NCBI GenBank assembly: GCA_900660155.1
Contig: CABFPE010000631.1
Coordinates: 178,262-231,798 of the forward strand
Direction: 5' to 3'
Length of the DNA: 53,537 bases
From: Hofstenia miamia
Taxonomy: Eukaryota; Xenacoelomorpha; Acoela; Hofsteniidae
Under the pieces are notes generated by a model. It was not told where the DNA came from. It was given only the letters and a program-made list of their open reading frames with translations, and searched no databases. The translations under genes and the position numbers were made by a program. Below, one piece after another: positions 1 through 9,624 of the stretch. Position 1 is the first letter of the stretch. Each line of letters starts with the position of its first letter.

Positions 1-317
1 ATTAAACAAATAAGTAAATTAAAAAACTTTAAAATGAATATTAAAAATATTTTTGCACTTATAATATAAAAAAACTGAAATGGCGAGGTTATAAATTTTA
101 TAATCCTGATTACTCTATTAATAGAAACTAGCAATCGCCATAGCCCAAGTTAACCACTTTTTATTTGTAAATATTCGTTGTTTTCTTTTTTTTTGTTTAG
201 TTTTGTATTACTTTCTTGACGCTTTCAGAATTTGTTATCAGTATTTCTATTTATTGTTAAAACAATTTCTGAATATAGATTTTTCTTCTTCTTCTTCTTC
301 TTCTTCTTCTTCTGATA
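1..317 (+). mobile_element. 3' end of a CR1/L2-like LINE, with (TTC)n tail
   Basis: The last codons of a LINE ORF2 are readable at 78-131: they contain RGYKFYNPDYS and end in TAG. This matches the C-terminus of the minus-strand LINE at 705-4150, which has LGYKFYSNDYT, so the two are related. Upstream (1-77) the reading is frameshifted but still resembles the Lys-rich ORF2 end. A T-rich 3' UTR of about 150 bp follows and runs into a (TTC)n tract at 283-313, taken as the element's microsatellite-like 3' terminus. The element enters from outside the window, so its 5' extent is unknown. Confidence 0.55.
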
Positions 318-319
318 AT

Positions 320-704
320 AGCTGAGAACAACAATCTATATTATGAGTAAACTACATGTACTTCTCAATGCCCATTCTCTGACCAATGTTTCACATTTAT
401 CAAATTTCAAAAAACTCATTTAGCCCCAAAAAATAACATGAAATGGATTAAAACTCGTGAAAAATGTATTAAAAAATTAATAATTTTAAATCATCCCTCT
501 CATCAGAAAATTGGTTTCCTGTATAGACTGGAAAACTTCTTAGAAATTTTTGAATTTTATTTTAATAAATGTTGCCCTGCAAAAAGAATAATGGTCAAAT
601 CCAGTACAAACTCCAAAGCAAACAATATTTTTTCAAATAAACCTTGGATAACTGAAAATTCCAAAGCATTGATTCGCGAAAAGAACAAAGCGTATAAACA
701 ATAA
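320..704 (+). mobile_element. LINE ORF2 fragment, endonuclease-to-RT linker, interrupted
   Basis: An open frame at 438-704 ends with the pattern NKPWITENSKALIREKNKAY. This is the conserved block (kPWit..lk.lirkKnkay) found between endonuclease and RT domains of CR1/Jockey-type LINEs. The minus-strand LINE next to it has the equivalent block at about 2560-2640 (NKAWLTEICKEFIRKKN). The frame stops where the 3' tail of the neighbouring minus-strand LINE begins (705), consistent with that element having inserted here. The rest of this copy is not recognisable on the other side of the insertion. Confidence 0.6.
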
Positions 705-727
705 TGATAAGATAAGATAAGATATTC
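705..727 (-). repeat. (TTATC)n 3' tail of the 2A LINE
   Basis: On the plus strand this reads as GATAA repeats directly upstream of TATTCTTTATT; on the element strand it is AATAAAGAATATC followed by about four TTATC units. The related plus-strand copy ends at about 6426-6445 in the same TTATC repeats. This identifies the tail as the family's 3' terminus rather than a chance microsatellite. Confidence 0.7.
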
Positions 728-730
728 TTT

Positions 731-775
731 ATTCAGATAAATATTAACAATTATAAACTGGTAATTTATCTGAAT
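731..775 (-). promoter_or_regulatory. 3' UTR stem-loop of the 2A LINE
   Basis: A perfect 12-bp inverted repeat (ATTCAGATAAAT at 731-742 and its complement at 764-775) with a 21-nt loop lies just upstream of the (TTATC)n tail. Conserved 3' hairpins next to a short repeat tail are typical of LINEs whose RT recognises its own 3' end. The related copy at 5450-6445 keeps one arm (about 6375-6390) while the other is degraded. The role in RT recognition is inferred. Confidence 0.5.
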
Positions 776-878
776 AGCGTCGTCAAATATACAAACACAT
801 ACATACAAACACATTCAATAGGATAAGGCTCTATATAGAATAAATCTACTAGGCTAGGGATAAATTACTATCAGGATT

Positions 879-2120
879 TCAAGAACAAGATGTTGTATAA
901 TCATTACTGTAGAACTTGTATCCTAACCATGCTTTACCCAAGATATACTTTTGCTTAATTAAAAATTTAATGTGCTTCTTAAAAGCTTGCAATTTTTCAA
1001 TGTTCCTTATCTCTTTAGGTAATGAGTTCCAAGTTCGAATAGCGGTCTTAATGAATGATTTTTGCAGAACCTTTTTGCTATACTTAATGCAGGTATAGTG
1101 CTTTGATCTGGAATTATGCTTATGAATAAATCCAGGCATTGAAATAATATTATAAGATGGTAATTTCTTGATGAGCTTGAAAAATGTTAACAGTGTGTTA
1201 AATATGATTAGCTGTCTTGGGAAAAGGATAGACCTAGAAATATACTGCCTAGTTCTGAAAGAATTTATCTTTGAAACGTTTAGGGCCCATTTTAATTGAT
1301 TATCAAGTTTTCTATATAAAAATTTTTTTAGATCAGTAAATAATATATTTGCATAACTTAGGTGACTCATTATAAATGAATGGAAAAATTGAATTATTGC
1401 ACAGGCAGGTAGTTGTTTTACTATCATTGACATACTTCTTAAACCTATTGCCAATTTTCGGACTATTGCATTAATGTGTGATTCAAAATTTAGCTTTCAG
1501 AATCAAAAATTACTCCTAAATATTTGAAATTGTCTACATGGAACCTTAATATTATTAAGATTAAGAGTTAATACTGAAACATCCTGATTTGTCGTAGAGG
1601 ACTGCAAAATATAAAATTCTGTTTTACTTTCATTTATAAGTAACTTATGCATGTTAAAGTACGTTGTCAATTTGTTGCAATTATTTGCTACAGATTCAAT
1701 TGCTAAATGCATAGATTTATTATTGTTGAATATACAGGTATCATCGGCATATTGAATTAAATTGCAATCAGTTATCGTATGCATATCGTTTACACATATA
1801 CTGAAAAGAAGCGTACCTAAAATTGTCCCCTGAGGGACACCATTGTTGACAGGTAGCCAATCCGAAAATACATCTCTGGAATCTATGAGTGTTTGATAGT
1901 AGGTTGTACCTATTGAAATGCTCCGTTATTTGGTTATGTAATAATCTCTCAAATACTTTGCTTATTGGTGAAATAATTGCAATTGGTCGATAATTTTTGG
2001 TATGACACGAATCGTTTTTCTTAAAGATAGGAGTAATGTGAGCAAGTTTTAGATAATCCGAAAAGTAATTACTTTTAATGCATTCATTAAATATATAATT
2101 TATAAGAACTGGCTATAATA
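879..2120 (-). pseudogene. LINE reverse transcriptase and ORF2 C-terminus (broken)
   Basis: Translating the minus strand across frames gives successive RT blocks: ITPIFKK and NYRPIAIISPISKVFERLL (about 2060-1930), NNGVPQGTILGTLLFSI (about 1850-1800), the catalytic QYADDTCIF (about 1755-1725), and FKYLGVIFDSES (about 1540-1505). The C-terminal domain at 879-1454 ends after NSLPKEIRNIEK. Between the ITEHFNRYNLLS block and the RFQR block about 220 bp is missing. This removes the motif carrying the first catalytic Asp (DLxKxFD), which survives in the sister copy at about 5620-5650. At least one frameshift lies near 1455-1500. Inactive. Confidence 0.8.
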
Positions 2121-2697
2121 CCTGCAGTGATTTTAAGTGCCCAAGAAAGGATTATAGAAGGCCCACTTGTTTTGTTAACATTAAATTTGAGAATTGCTTT
2201 TAAGGTTTCAATACTTGTAAAACGAAAAGAAAATTCAGGGTTAAAGAAATTTGGCGGTTTACTTTCATACTTAACGAATGGGCCACTGAATTTTCCTAGA
2301 GTAATAAAAGTCTTGTTTAATTCGTTGGAGATTTCATAATCATCAGTAATTATTTTTCCGCATGAATTTTCAATAGCATCAATAGAGTTTGATTTAGATT
2401 TCTTACTATTAGTGATCTCATGAATTAGCTTCCATTTTGATTTTTGATTTGGCAGACAAGCGTATTCATTTCTGATGTATTCGTTATGCGCTCTGCGGTT
2501 TTCAATGTTGGAGACATTTCTAACCTTTTTATATGTAGAAAATTACTATGAGTTTGAGAACTTTTAAAATTTCTAAATGCGATATTCTTTTTACGAATAA
2601 ATTCTTTACAAATTTCTGTTAACCAAGCCTTATTTTGTGGAGATTTGATTGCGTTGCTTTTCGGAATTGAATTAATCATGATTTTCTTTTCTGGGCA

Positions 2698-2809
2698 AAA
2701 TTTGTTGAAATAAAATTGAAAAATTCCTAAAAAATTTGTTGAAATAAAATTGAAAAATTCCTAAAAAATTTGTTGAAATAAAATTGAAAAATTCCTAAAA
2801 AATTTGTTG
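2698..2809. repeat. 34-bp tandem repeat (3.3 copies) inside the LINE
   Basis: Three perfect 34-bp units (2698-2731, 2732-2765, 2766-2799) and a 10-bp partial unit (2800-2809) follow one another, each starting AAATTTGTTGAAATAAAATT. They lie in the linker between endonuclease and RT of the minus-strand LINE. Because 34 is not a multiple of three, each extra unit shifts the frame, so the expansion probably came after the element died. The lack of any difference between units suggests a recent expansion. Confidence 0.9.
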
Positions 2810-2859
2810 CAGAGAGTGCCGACTTAAAATTATTTATGTTATCGGTAGTCTTTTCACGG

Positions 2860-3600
2860 GTTTATATCCACTTAGTAAAATTCTTAGTAGAAGAATTACG
2901 TTCAGAAAACTCAACAGATGTAAAGCAGTGATCGGAAAAAGGACATTCGGACGAATAAAAATTGTAATATGCATATTTGATTCAGAAAGCACAATGTAAT
3001 CAATTAGTGTGGTGGTCGATGAAGTAATTCTAGTCGGCAATGTTTCATTAGTCAATTTTAAATTGAAAGTATTTAAGGGTAGGTCAATCTTGGACTGTTC
3101 ATTAGTGTTAAAGTAGTTTAGGTTCCAGTCTCCAAGTAGCACTAAATCTTTATTTTCAGAACAAGCTAAAGATCATTCATCTTCTAATTGCTCAATGAAC
3201 TGATTAGTAAATTTCTTATTAAGACAGTAAGCTACATTTAAAAACTGCTTTTTAAAATTCGAATTTTTGATTGGATAATTAATTTCTACCCATAGACTTT
3301 CGAAATTTGTCGCTAGATTACTCTTGATATCGTTGCCTTGCTTAGGATTAAACGATTTCGGTATTAGAAATAGAGACCCCCATCTTTTGTTGTACCTAGT
3401 GGATTGTTGAAGAATCTGTCTCTCCTGAATACCGTATATGATTCGTTCTTAAAAGACCATATGTTATCAGGATCGTGACTTTTTAACCAAGTTTCCGAAA
3501 TTGCAAGTATGAGATCATTTTTAAAACTTAAAATATATTGTTTAAATTAAACATTTTTGCTGCTAAGATTCTGGAAGTTCAAATGTACATAGTTAACAGA
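2860..3600 (-). pseudogene. LINE APE-type endonuclease domain (broken)
   Basis: Minus-strand blocks follow the order of an AP-endonuclease-like LINE domain. These are a start like VHLNFQNLSSK (about 3590-3550); ILAISETWLKS with the catalytic Glu (about 3510-3480); RRDR (about 3430); SLWVEI (about 3305-3285); LLGDWNLNYFN with the Asp/Asn pair (about 3140-3110); TTTLIDYIVLSE (about 3020-2985); and SDHCFTSVEF with the catalytic His (about 2935-2905). The SDH block is in a different frame from the preceding one, so a frameshift lies near 2970. The segment before GDWNLN reads NVAYCLNKKFTNQFIEQLED, consistent with the family. Confidence 0.75.
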
Positions 3601-3827
3601 GTTTTTTTCCTAAGATTCAACTTTTGAAAAAAAGATTCATAAGCTAAAATCGGGCCTGGATTATTTTCAATACCGTATACAGTTAGTAAGAAAAAGTATA
3701 TAATCGCTGTTATTAATTTCTTTTTAAAACTGATAATGAATGAAAAAATGTGATTGATTGAGATAAAGAATCGACTTTTACTATGAATGGATGAATTATA
3801 AATATGAAGATAGAAAGGCGATGGCAA
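3579..3827 (-). pseudogene. LINE ORF2 leader with hydrophobic segment and 2A motif
   Basis: This minus-strand open frame of 82 codons has a basic patch (KKK, residues 35-37), a hydrophobic run LITAIIYFFLLTV (38-50), and then the 2A-like motif at residues 52-59. Past the 2A it continues ILAYESFFQKLNLRKK and drops out of frame just before the endonuclease. It begins at a TTG with no in-frame ATG. An ATG-started frame upstream (within 3713-3955) also encodes a hydrophobic stretch and may be the original start, now shifted. Basic patch, hydrophobic core and 2A resemble the signal-peptide/2A leaders described in some echinoderm and other invertebrate elements. That similarity is from family knowledge; no function is shown for this copy. 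Confidence 0.6.
3651..3674 (-). other. 2A-like ribosome-skipping motif GIENNPGP
   Basis: The minus-strand codons GGT ATT GAA AAT AAT CCA GGC CCG give GIENNPGP, an exact match to the 2A consensus [D/G][V/I]ExNPGP. In known 2As the ribosome fails to join the final Gly and Pro, giving two proteins from one frame. Here it stands between a hydrophobic leader and the endonuclease, the position reported for 2A-like sequences in several non-LTR retrotransposon clades (CR1, L2, Ingi/L1Tc). Activity in this copy is not shown, and the ORF is otherwise broken. Confidence 0.8.
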
Positions 3828-4151
3828 AAGTAAATTAGTTTCATATGTGTTAAGGGTAGCAATGAGATAAATAAAGGCAAATAGATAAATTTAGCAGTGA
3901 AAATTAATTGGAGTTTAGGATTATAGTAATTTTTCCTTAGCCTGGGCGTTTGCAATCAAAAATAAAATAATTTATACGACATAGTTAAAGTAAAAGTTTC
4001 TTAGCTGTGGAATTAGGTAGCGTGTGGTGGACATGAAAGATGGTGGCGGCGACCTCTGAGTTTGATTAATTAGCGTTGGTTGATTAGCAAGGCGGTGCGG
4101 TGTCATAAACTTAAAAATAATGTTAAAAAATAATCGAATTAAATTGCTATT

Positions 4152-5452
4152 CAAATAAATAATGCGTTAGTTTCTTCTTGAAGACTTCAATGTTAGTGAT
4201 GGTTCTAATTTCTTTAGGCAACATATTGAAGAGGAGTGGACCGCAGATGGAGAATGCATGGTCTGTCAATAATTTCTTTTGTTCTATGTATATCTAGTAA
4301 ATTGTCTGAAAATGCTCTGATATGAATCTGATATTTCTAAAAGTTCACTGAGGTAGGATGGTACCATGCCATGTAAGCACTTCCAAACTATTCGACTTTG
4401 GCAAAAAATCCAAAACAAAGAAAATCAACCACTGAGTCATTTTGTGCCAAACATACGGAATTTAGATTATAATTTACGTAACATTCGTGATTACTCCTTC
4501 CCTCATCGAAGTTCCAGAATGGAGAAAAGTTTTGTCTATAGTCAAATAGCAGCAATGAATTTGGTTACGTATGGGAAATGATAGATATATAAGCATATAT
4601 AGACATACATATAAATATATGTTTGTAAATGGTAGTTTATAGTTATTACCTTATATTTTCCAACCTTTTGGTTGCAATTAAGGTGAAATAAATATCTCTC
4701 TCTTTCTCTCTCTCTCAAATATTTTATATCTAATCTAAATTTAACTTTCAACCAGTGTAGGTTAACTAATGTCCCTGTAATAGCTTCACGGTAACCTAAA
4801 TTTAATTTTAAGCCAGCACACCGATTTTGAATAATTTGCAGCTTGTGACTGATACTCTGGGATTCTATAAAGCAGCCTATTGAAAGAATCGATTCTAGAT
4901 AAGACGAATACTTGTAGAATATTCTTCACATTTGACATACATAGATATTTGCGAATTTTCCTAATATTTCTAAGAACATAATTTGTCGAGATGATAATTG
5001 AGTTTATTTGTGATTTCAGTGAAATTTCTTTATTAAAAATACACCCAAGGTTTTTAATGGGGGTCAAAAATTTCTTTGAATCAAAACTATCATGTTCCTT
5101 AAATCTAAAACACAAGAATTTTGCTTTATCCTCATTGGGTAACTGAAATGCAGAGTTCATTTTAAGTGATAATAGTGATGCAATGTTCTTGATTGATTGT
5201 AGTGCTAAGTTCAGATCCTCCTGTGCAAACAAAATATATATCTGGGTGTCATCTGCAAACATGTGGTGGGATATTTCATTCTCAGAAAGAAAAAACTAAT
5301 AAAAGAATTGTAGACTATAAATAATATAGAGCCAAGTACTAAGCCCTGAGCTACCCCGCATGAACTAGCTCTATACTAGAGCATTCATTTCTAATTCGAA
5401 CATTTTGTCTCCGGTTGATAAGTATGATTTAAACCAGTTAGGTACTGAAGCA
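4152..5452 (-). mobile_element. Second CR1-like LINE, RT to 3' end, split by another LINE
   Basis: On the minus strand: WFKSYLS (about 5440-5420), GVAQGLVLGSILF (about 5357-5318), the catalytic MFADDTQIYI (5262-5233), then a 158-codon open frame to 4786 covering the RT thumb (KNLGCIFN near 5065). The frame continues as KVKFRLDIKY to about 4725. The reading resumes at about 4385 with KCLHGMVPSYLSELLEIS and runs through MLPKEIRTITNIEVFKKKL to a stop near 4152. The ADDTQIYI block and thumb differ from the 2A LINE (ADDTCIFN), so this is another family. Its 3' UTR must lie below 4152 and merges without a visible seam into the 5' part of the 2A LINE. Confidence 0.75.
4390..4725 (+). mobile_element. 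LINE 3' fragment nested in the opposite-strand LINE
   Basis: A plus-strand frame reads HFVPNIRNLDYNLRNIRDYS and then SRMEKSFVYSQIAAMN, the usual RT-LINE C-terminal pattern (YNLR....L..P..R.....SF.Y..A..WN). It ends in a short AT-rich 3' part with AATAAA near 4687 and a (CT)n tract at 4694-4716. The fragment lies exactly between two halves of the minus-strand LINE (…DIKY at 4725 and KCLHG… at 4385), so it inserted into that element. The 5' end is truncated, and no clear target duplication is visible. Confidence 0.65.
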
Positions 5453-6445
5453 AAATATTCGAAAGATTATTACAAAATCAAATAACTGAACATTTAAATA
5501 AGTATAATTTATTATTAGAAACCTAATTTGGATTTCGCAGAAATTTCTCAAAAACTGATGCACTATTAAATGCTACTGAAGCTTGGAGAGCATCACTCGA
5601 TTTTAATAAATTTGTAGCTATAGCTTGCTTAGATCTTCCAAAAGTCTTTGATTCAATTAATCATAACATACTAATTGAAAAACTATTTTACGTAGGGTTT
5701 TCTAGTAGCAGTAAGCAATTGATAACTAATTTCCTCAATCAAAGATTCCAAAGAGTTAAATTAAATGATATTTTTTTGAAATGGTTAACGGTTTACAATA
5801 GTGGTGCCTCAAAGTAGGATTCTAGGTTCTCTTCTTTTTAGTATTTATGTAAATTACATGCATTCTATAGCTAATTGCAATTTAATACAATATGCTGATG
5901 ACACCTGCATTTTCAGCGATAATTAATCAATGCACCTAACAGCGGAATCTATAGAATTGAATTGTAACAGTGTCAAAATATTTTTGTATGTTGGATATTA
6001 ATGAAGCTATAACAGAATTTTGTATTTTGCAACTGAATAAAAGCAATTACGATGGTTCTGCAGTGACATAAAATCTAAATAATATTAAAGTTCCTACTGT
6101 AGACATTAATGTCGCCATTCGAACCTGGAATTCGTTACCTAAGGAAATTAAAAACATTGAAAAAATTAAAATATTTTAAAAAGCATTTAAAAATCTTCTT
6201 TAAACAAAAATATATATCAGGTAAATCATGGCTAGGATACAAATTTTATAACAATGATTATACTATAACTAGTTATTAAAATATTGCTATAGTAATTTAT
6301 CCATAGTCTGGAAGATTTCTTTTGTAATTTATGTGAATTTTATATGTGTTTTGTGAATTTAATGAAGCTATTCAGATAAATGATTATTGATTTAATTGTT
6401 AAAATTTAACGGAATAAGAATAGTTTATCTTATCTTATCTTATTT
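5450..6445 (+). mobile_element. Second copy of the 2A-LINE family, internally deleted
   Basis: Plus-strand RT blocks: FERLLQNQITEHLNKYNLLL (5470-5523), FGFRRNFS after a CAA-to-TAA stop, DLPKVFDSINHNIL with the first catalytic Asp (about 5630-5672), RFQRVKL (about 5742), a degraded GVPQ/ILGSLLFSIYV block, QYADDTCIFS (about 5888-5917), and LNNIKVPT (about 6076). It then jumps to VAIRTWNSLPKEIKNIEK (about 6112-6165), skipping about 500 bp present in the minus-strand copy. A 3' UTR with TATTCAGATAAATG and a TTATC tail (6426-6445) closes it. Stops and frameshifts make it inactive. It starts at the RT palm, so it is 5'-truncated or was broken by a neighbour. Confidence 0.8.
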
Positions 6446-6495
6446 TAGCTAAATGAATAATTTTTATCACAAATGTTCACCATAACAATGGAGTA

Positions 6496-6783
6496 CATTT
6501 GCACAGTGGTGTGTTAGGATTTTTAGAGCGAGGGGAGCTAACACTTATTTTTACATTTTACAAAAAAAAAAATTGAAAAAAAAGTTTTTTAAACAAAAAT
6601 AACTGTACAAAAAATGCAATCGTCTGTTTTTAGCAGCAAATCTATTGATAAAATCTTGAATTAACGTGAACTATTTTCAATTTTGAGGAAAATATAACAT
6701 TTTTCTTAAGTGTTCGCATTTGCCCCAAAAGAAGGGGGGGGGGGCGGTCGCCCCATGCCCCCAAACGCGCCACTGCATTTGCA
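6496..6783. mobile_element. 272-bp hAT-type MITE with 8-bp TSD CATTTGCA
   Basis: The element (6504-6775) begins CAGTGGTGTGTTAGG and ends …CGCGCCACTG, giving matching CAGTGGYG ends. It is flanked by a perfect 8-bp direct repeat CATTTGCA (6496-6503 and 6776-6783). Eight-bp duplications with CAGTGG-like termini are the hallmark of hAT transposons. There is no coding capacity. The interior has poly-A/T runs and an 11-G tract (6734-6744) near the right end. It inserted into 3' LINE debris, so it is younger than that. Confidence 0.85.
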
Positions 6784-7460
6784 CAAGGATATGACTATAT
6801 TCCAGGATTTCAAAATTTTCTAATAGTTTTGGAGAAAAGTCTCTTAAAATATGGACAAAGCATTTTTATCGACACGGTGCAGTCTAATTATAAAAAAATT
6901 AGGTTTAATTTTTCATTATATATATATATATATAATTAAGTGGAAAATTTTGATCTTACAATCATATATTCTTCCTCAGTATTTATATTCTTCATGTTTG
7001 TTGTCAAACCTGCTAAAAGATCAAAGAATAAGCTTGAAAGAATATTGAATTGGAGTTAAGCTATCATCTGTAAAAATAGCAATCAGAGAAAGATTAGAAG
7101 AATTATCAACCGTTTTTCATTAGACTATTTACAAAACTAAAGTCATTACAACATTTTTTTCCAAAATTAGATAAAAAGAGCTTTTATCAAAGCTATGTAA
7201 TAGAACCAAGTGCTATAGAAAACTTAATTTTACAAAATATTCATGAAAATGTTTTATCAATTACTGTATAGATCTATGGAAAAAATCATCGCGTGAAATT
7301 AAAGAAGAAACTAAGTTTAAAAAATTTAAGAAAAAAATTAAAATAGAGTTATCACCAAGGAAAAAACTGATTTAGATAGTCAAAGAATAAATTCTGTAAC
7401 TAAGTAATATCAATTTGTAACTAAGTGGAAATATAGAAAACAAAATTTACTTTAAACCTT
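6784..7460 (+). mobile_element. Degenerate LINE 3' remnant
   Basis: Mixed plus-strand frames give LQSYILPQYLYSSCLLSNLL (6959-7018), then KLERILNW and, in another frame, AIRERLEELS (about 7080-7110), an open stretch FFPKLDKKSFYQSYVIEPSA (about 7156), and a tail DLWKKSSREIKEETKFKKFK (about 7270-7330). This resembles the C-terminal part of LINE ORF2 after the RT (ILP..LY…KLERI…LeeL…lW..lP.eIk…FKkklK). The copy is heavily mutated and the assignment is tentative. An (AT)n tract follows at 7511. Confidence 0.4.
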
Positions 7461-7507
7461 AATAAGTGTTTCTATGCTTTTTGTAATTTACAAACGCTAA
7501 GATAAAT

Positions 7508-7510
<3 letters not shown>

Positions 7511-7543
<33 letters not shown>
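7511..7543. repeat. (AT)n microsatellite
   Basis: 33 bp of uninterrupted AT dinucleotides downstream of the LINE debris. Confidence 0.9.
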
Positions 7544-7546
<3 letters not shown>

Positions 7547-9603
7547 ATATTTAAAATAGGAATTTCACGAGATCCCTAGTTTCGTATACTTATGATAACA
7601 TATACTATACAACTTACAAATTTTGGCGAAGCTATTTAAAAAAATACGAACAATGCAAAAATTTTCTTAAATAGTGTAATAATATTGCATTATTTGTAAG
7701 TTGTAGTGCTATGATGTTATTTACAGTTAAAGTATTAATTCGATGAAATTAATATTACTGCATGAAAAAAGTAAACTTATATTCACATTTCTCTACTAAT
7801 TAGCATCATCGGGAAATTTTGTGACGCACATTTTACAAAAGAAAGTTTATTTTTGGAAGAGTGATAGCTTCGCAAAAGAAAATATAACCAAAAAGTAATA
7901 ATCCGTATTGTTGTTGCAGAAACAATGTTAACAGGGCTAAAAAATCTAGTTTTCTTACTTATTTGAATTTGGATTTCGTAAAAATGTAAAAAGATTCAGC
8001 TGCTTTAATGTAACATGACGTTGAGTTTTACGTAAGACAGTATAATTAATTTGATTTATTATATATTTCTATGTGATTTTATGTTTTTGAAATTCTTAAG
8101 GACTATTAACTTGAGTTTTGTCCTGCAAAGTTTTACCAACAGGTGCAAGCAAGTGTGAATATTCGTCTTCGAACTTGGCATCCAAAGAAGCCTTCTAAAT
8201 AAAAAAGACTAATTTATGAAAAAATATTCTCATTTAATTTATAAATTATTATATTATATTTAAATTTGGAAACGTGCATGGCAAACTTTTTTGGAAATGC
8301 TAAGTTTTAGCGAAGTACATGTGCAATTTTGTGCATTATTTTTGTGATTTTGACTAAGTTATGATATTTTCATTTATTAGTTCACCATTTAGATATCTAA
8401 CTGAATTTTTGGTTAATTGATTCTGCTACAATTGTTGAGAAATGCTAAAATACATGTAGTGCGATGTTACATATTCGTGATATCTCCTTAATTATATTTA
8501 TCTAATTGTTCAATCACAATGCATGGCCAATGATTATTATTAAAGAATCTTGTACAATGGCATCACTGATCGTTCAATTGAATTATCAATTGCTTGTTTT
8601 ACTACTTAGCACTGAAATTATTGTTTTAAAATTATGCAAATTTGTAAAATTTCTTTAGTAATTGATTATAATCATTTGATGTTAAAAATCACCGATATAA
8701 TTTATATACAAATTAAAGAATAGATTCCCGAATACACGTATTTTGGTAATTCTATTCAGTATTTTATATGAAACATAGTAATGTATTTTCACACATTTTG
8801 CCTATTAGTTACATTAGATTCTCTTTAGTATAGATATTTTGCACTTTCCAAAATAATATTTTGTGATTTATGCTGCATTGAATTAAATAGTTTTGATATA
8901 TCTAGAAAGGCAACATAAACGTATTATTTTCTATCATTAATAAAAAAACATCCCATTGGTTTTCAGTGTGATTATTCAATTGATTACATGCTGTTCTCTT
9001 CAAATGTATTGCCTAATATAGCTAGTATTGCAATCCATCTGTAGTTTTCGACCATACATGAATCCACCATATCGTATAATATTTGATTTGCAAATCATCC
9101 CTAAGAAACTCATATTAGAATTAAATATTATTTATTAATATAAATACATATGAAAAAGCAAATAATATTAAGTTTATTTATAGATGTATGCTTACATTTG
9201 CTGTCATTTTATTAGTGATGTCGTATTTACCATATCCTGAATAATCATCAAACCAGTAGAGAAAACTGCGGCAATTTTAAGTAAAGTTGTCATGCCAAAA
9301 TGTTCAATTTTAATGCGAATTTTTTTAGTAATTTAAAAATTGGTTAATAGTGAGTTTTGTTTACAAAATTAGGGAATTGATGTTGCAATGAAGTCAAACC
9401 AAGCAATAGATAAATAGCAAATGCAGAAAAATTTTATCATCTTAATTTTATAAAAATGAAAATTCTTAATTGTCAACGTAATATAAGAAATTAAAAAATG
9501 CATTTTCAAAATTAACATAAGCAATGCCATCTAGCGATTAAATAATATTGCAACTCTCAAAGATAATTCTAAGCGTAGCCAACTCCCTCATTCTCATAAA
9601 TTT
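7544..9603. other. Non-coding AT-rich DNA upstream of the receptor exon
   Basis: I see no coding-like frame, recognisable repeat or RNA gene here. Composition is uniformly AT-rich with many short A/T runs. The promoter and 5' UTR of the receptor may lie at the right end, but no TATA or initiator motif stands out from the background. An in-frame TAG at 9604-9606 closes the receptor frame upstream. Confidence 0.5.
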
Positions 9604-9624
9604 TAGGCTGGAATTACTTTTCTA

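Larger units (their letters stand above)
705..4150 (-). mobile_element. 2A-bearing CR1/L2-like LINE, near full length, decayed
   Basis: Read on the minus strand, this copy shows in order: a 5' region (about 4150-3830); a hydrophobic leader ending in a 2A-like motif (3651-3674); an APE-type endonuclease (about 3600-2870); a linker with a PQNKAWLTEI block and a LKFNVNKTSGP-like block; RT (about 2120-1500); the ORF2 C-terminus with TAIRTWNSLPKEIRN (to 879); and a 3' UTR ending in a stem-loop and (TTATC)n. The coding region has several frameshifts and stops plus an internal RT deletion, so it is inactive. No ORF1 is recognised in the 5' region. The exact 5' boundary against the adjacent LINE 3' UTR is not visible. 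Family knowledge: such elements move by target-primed reverse transcription. Confidence 0.8.
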
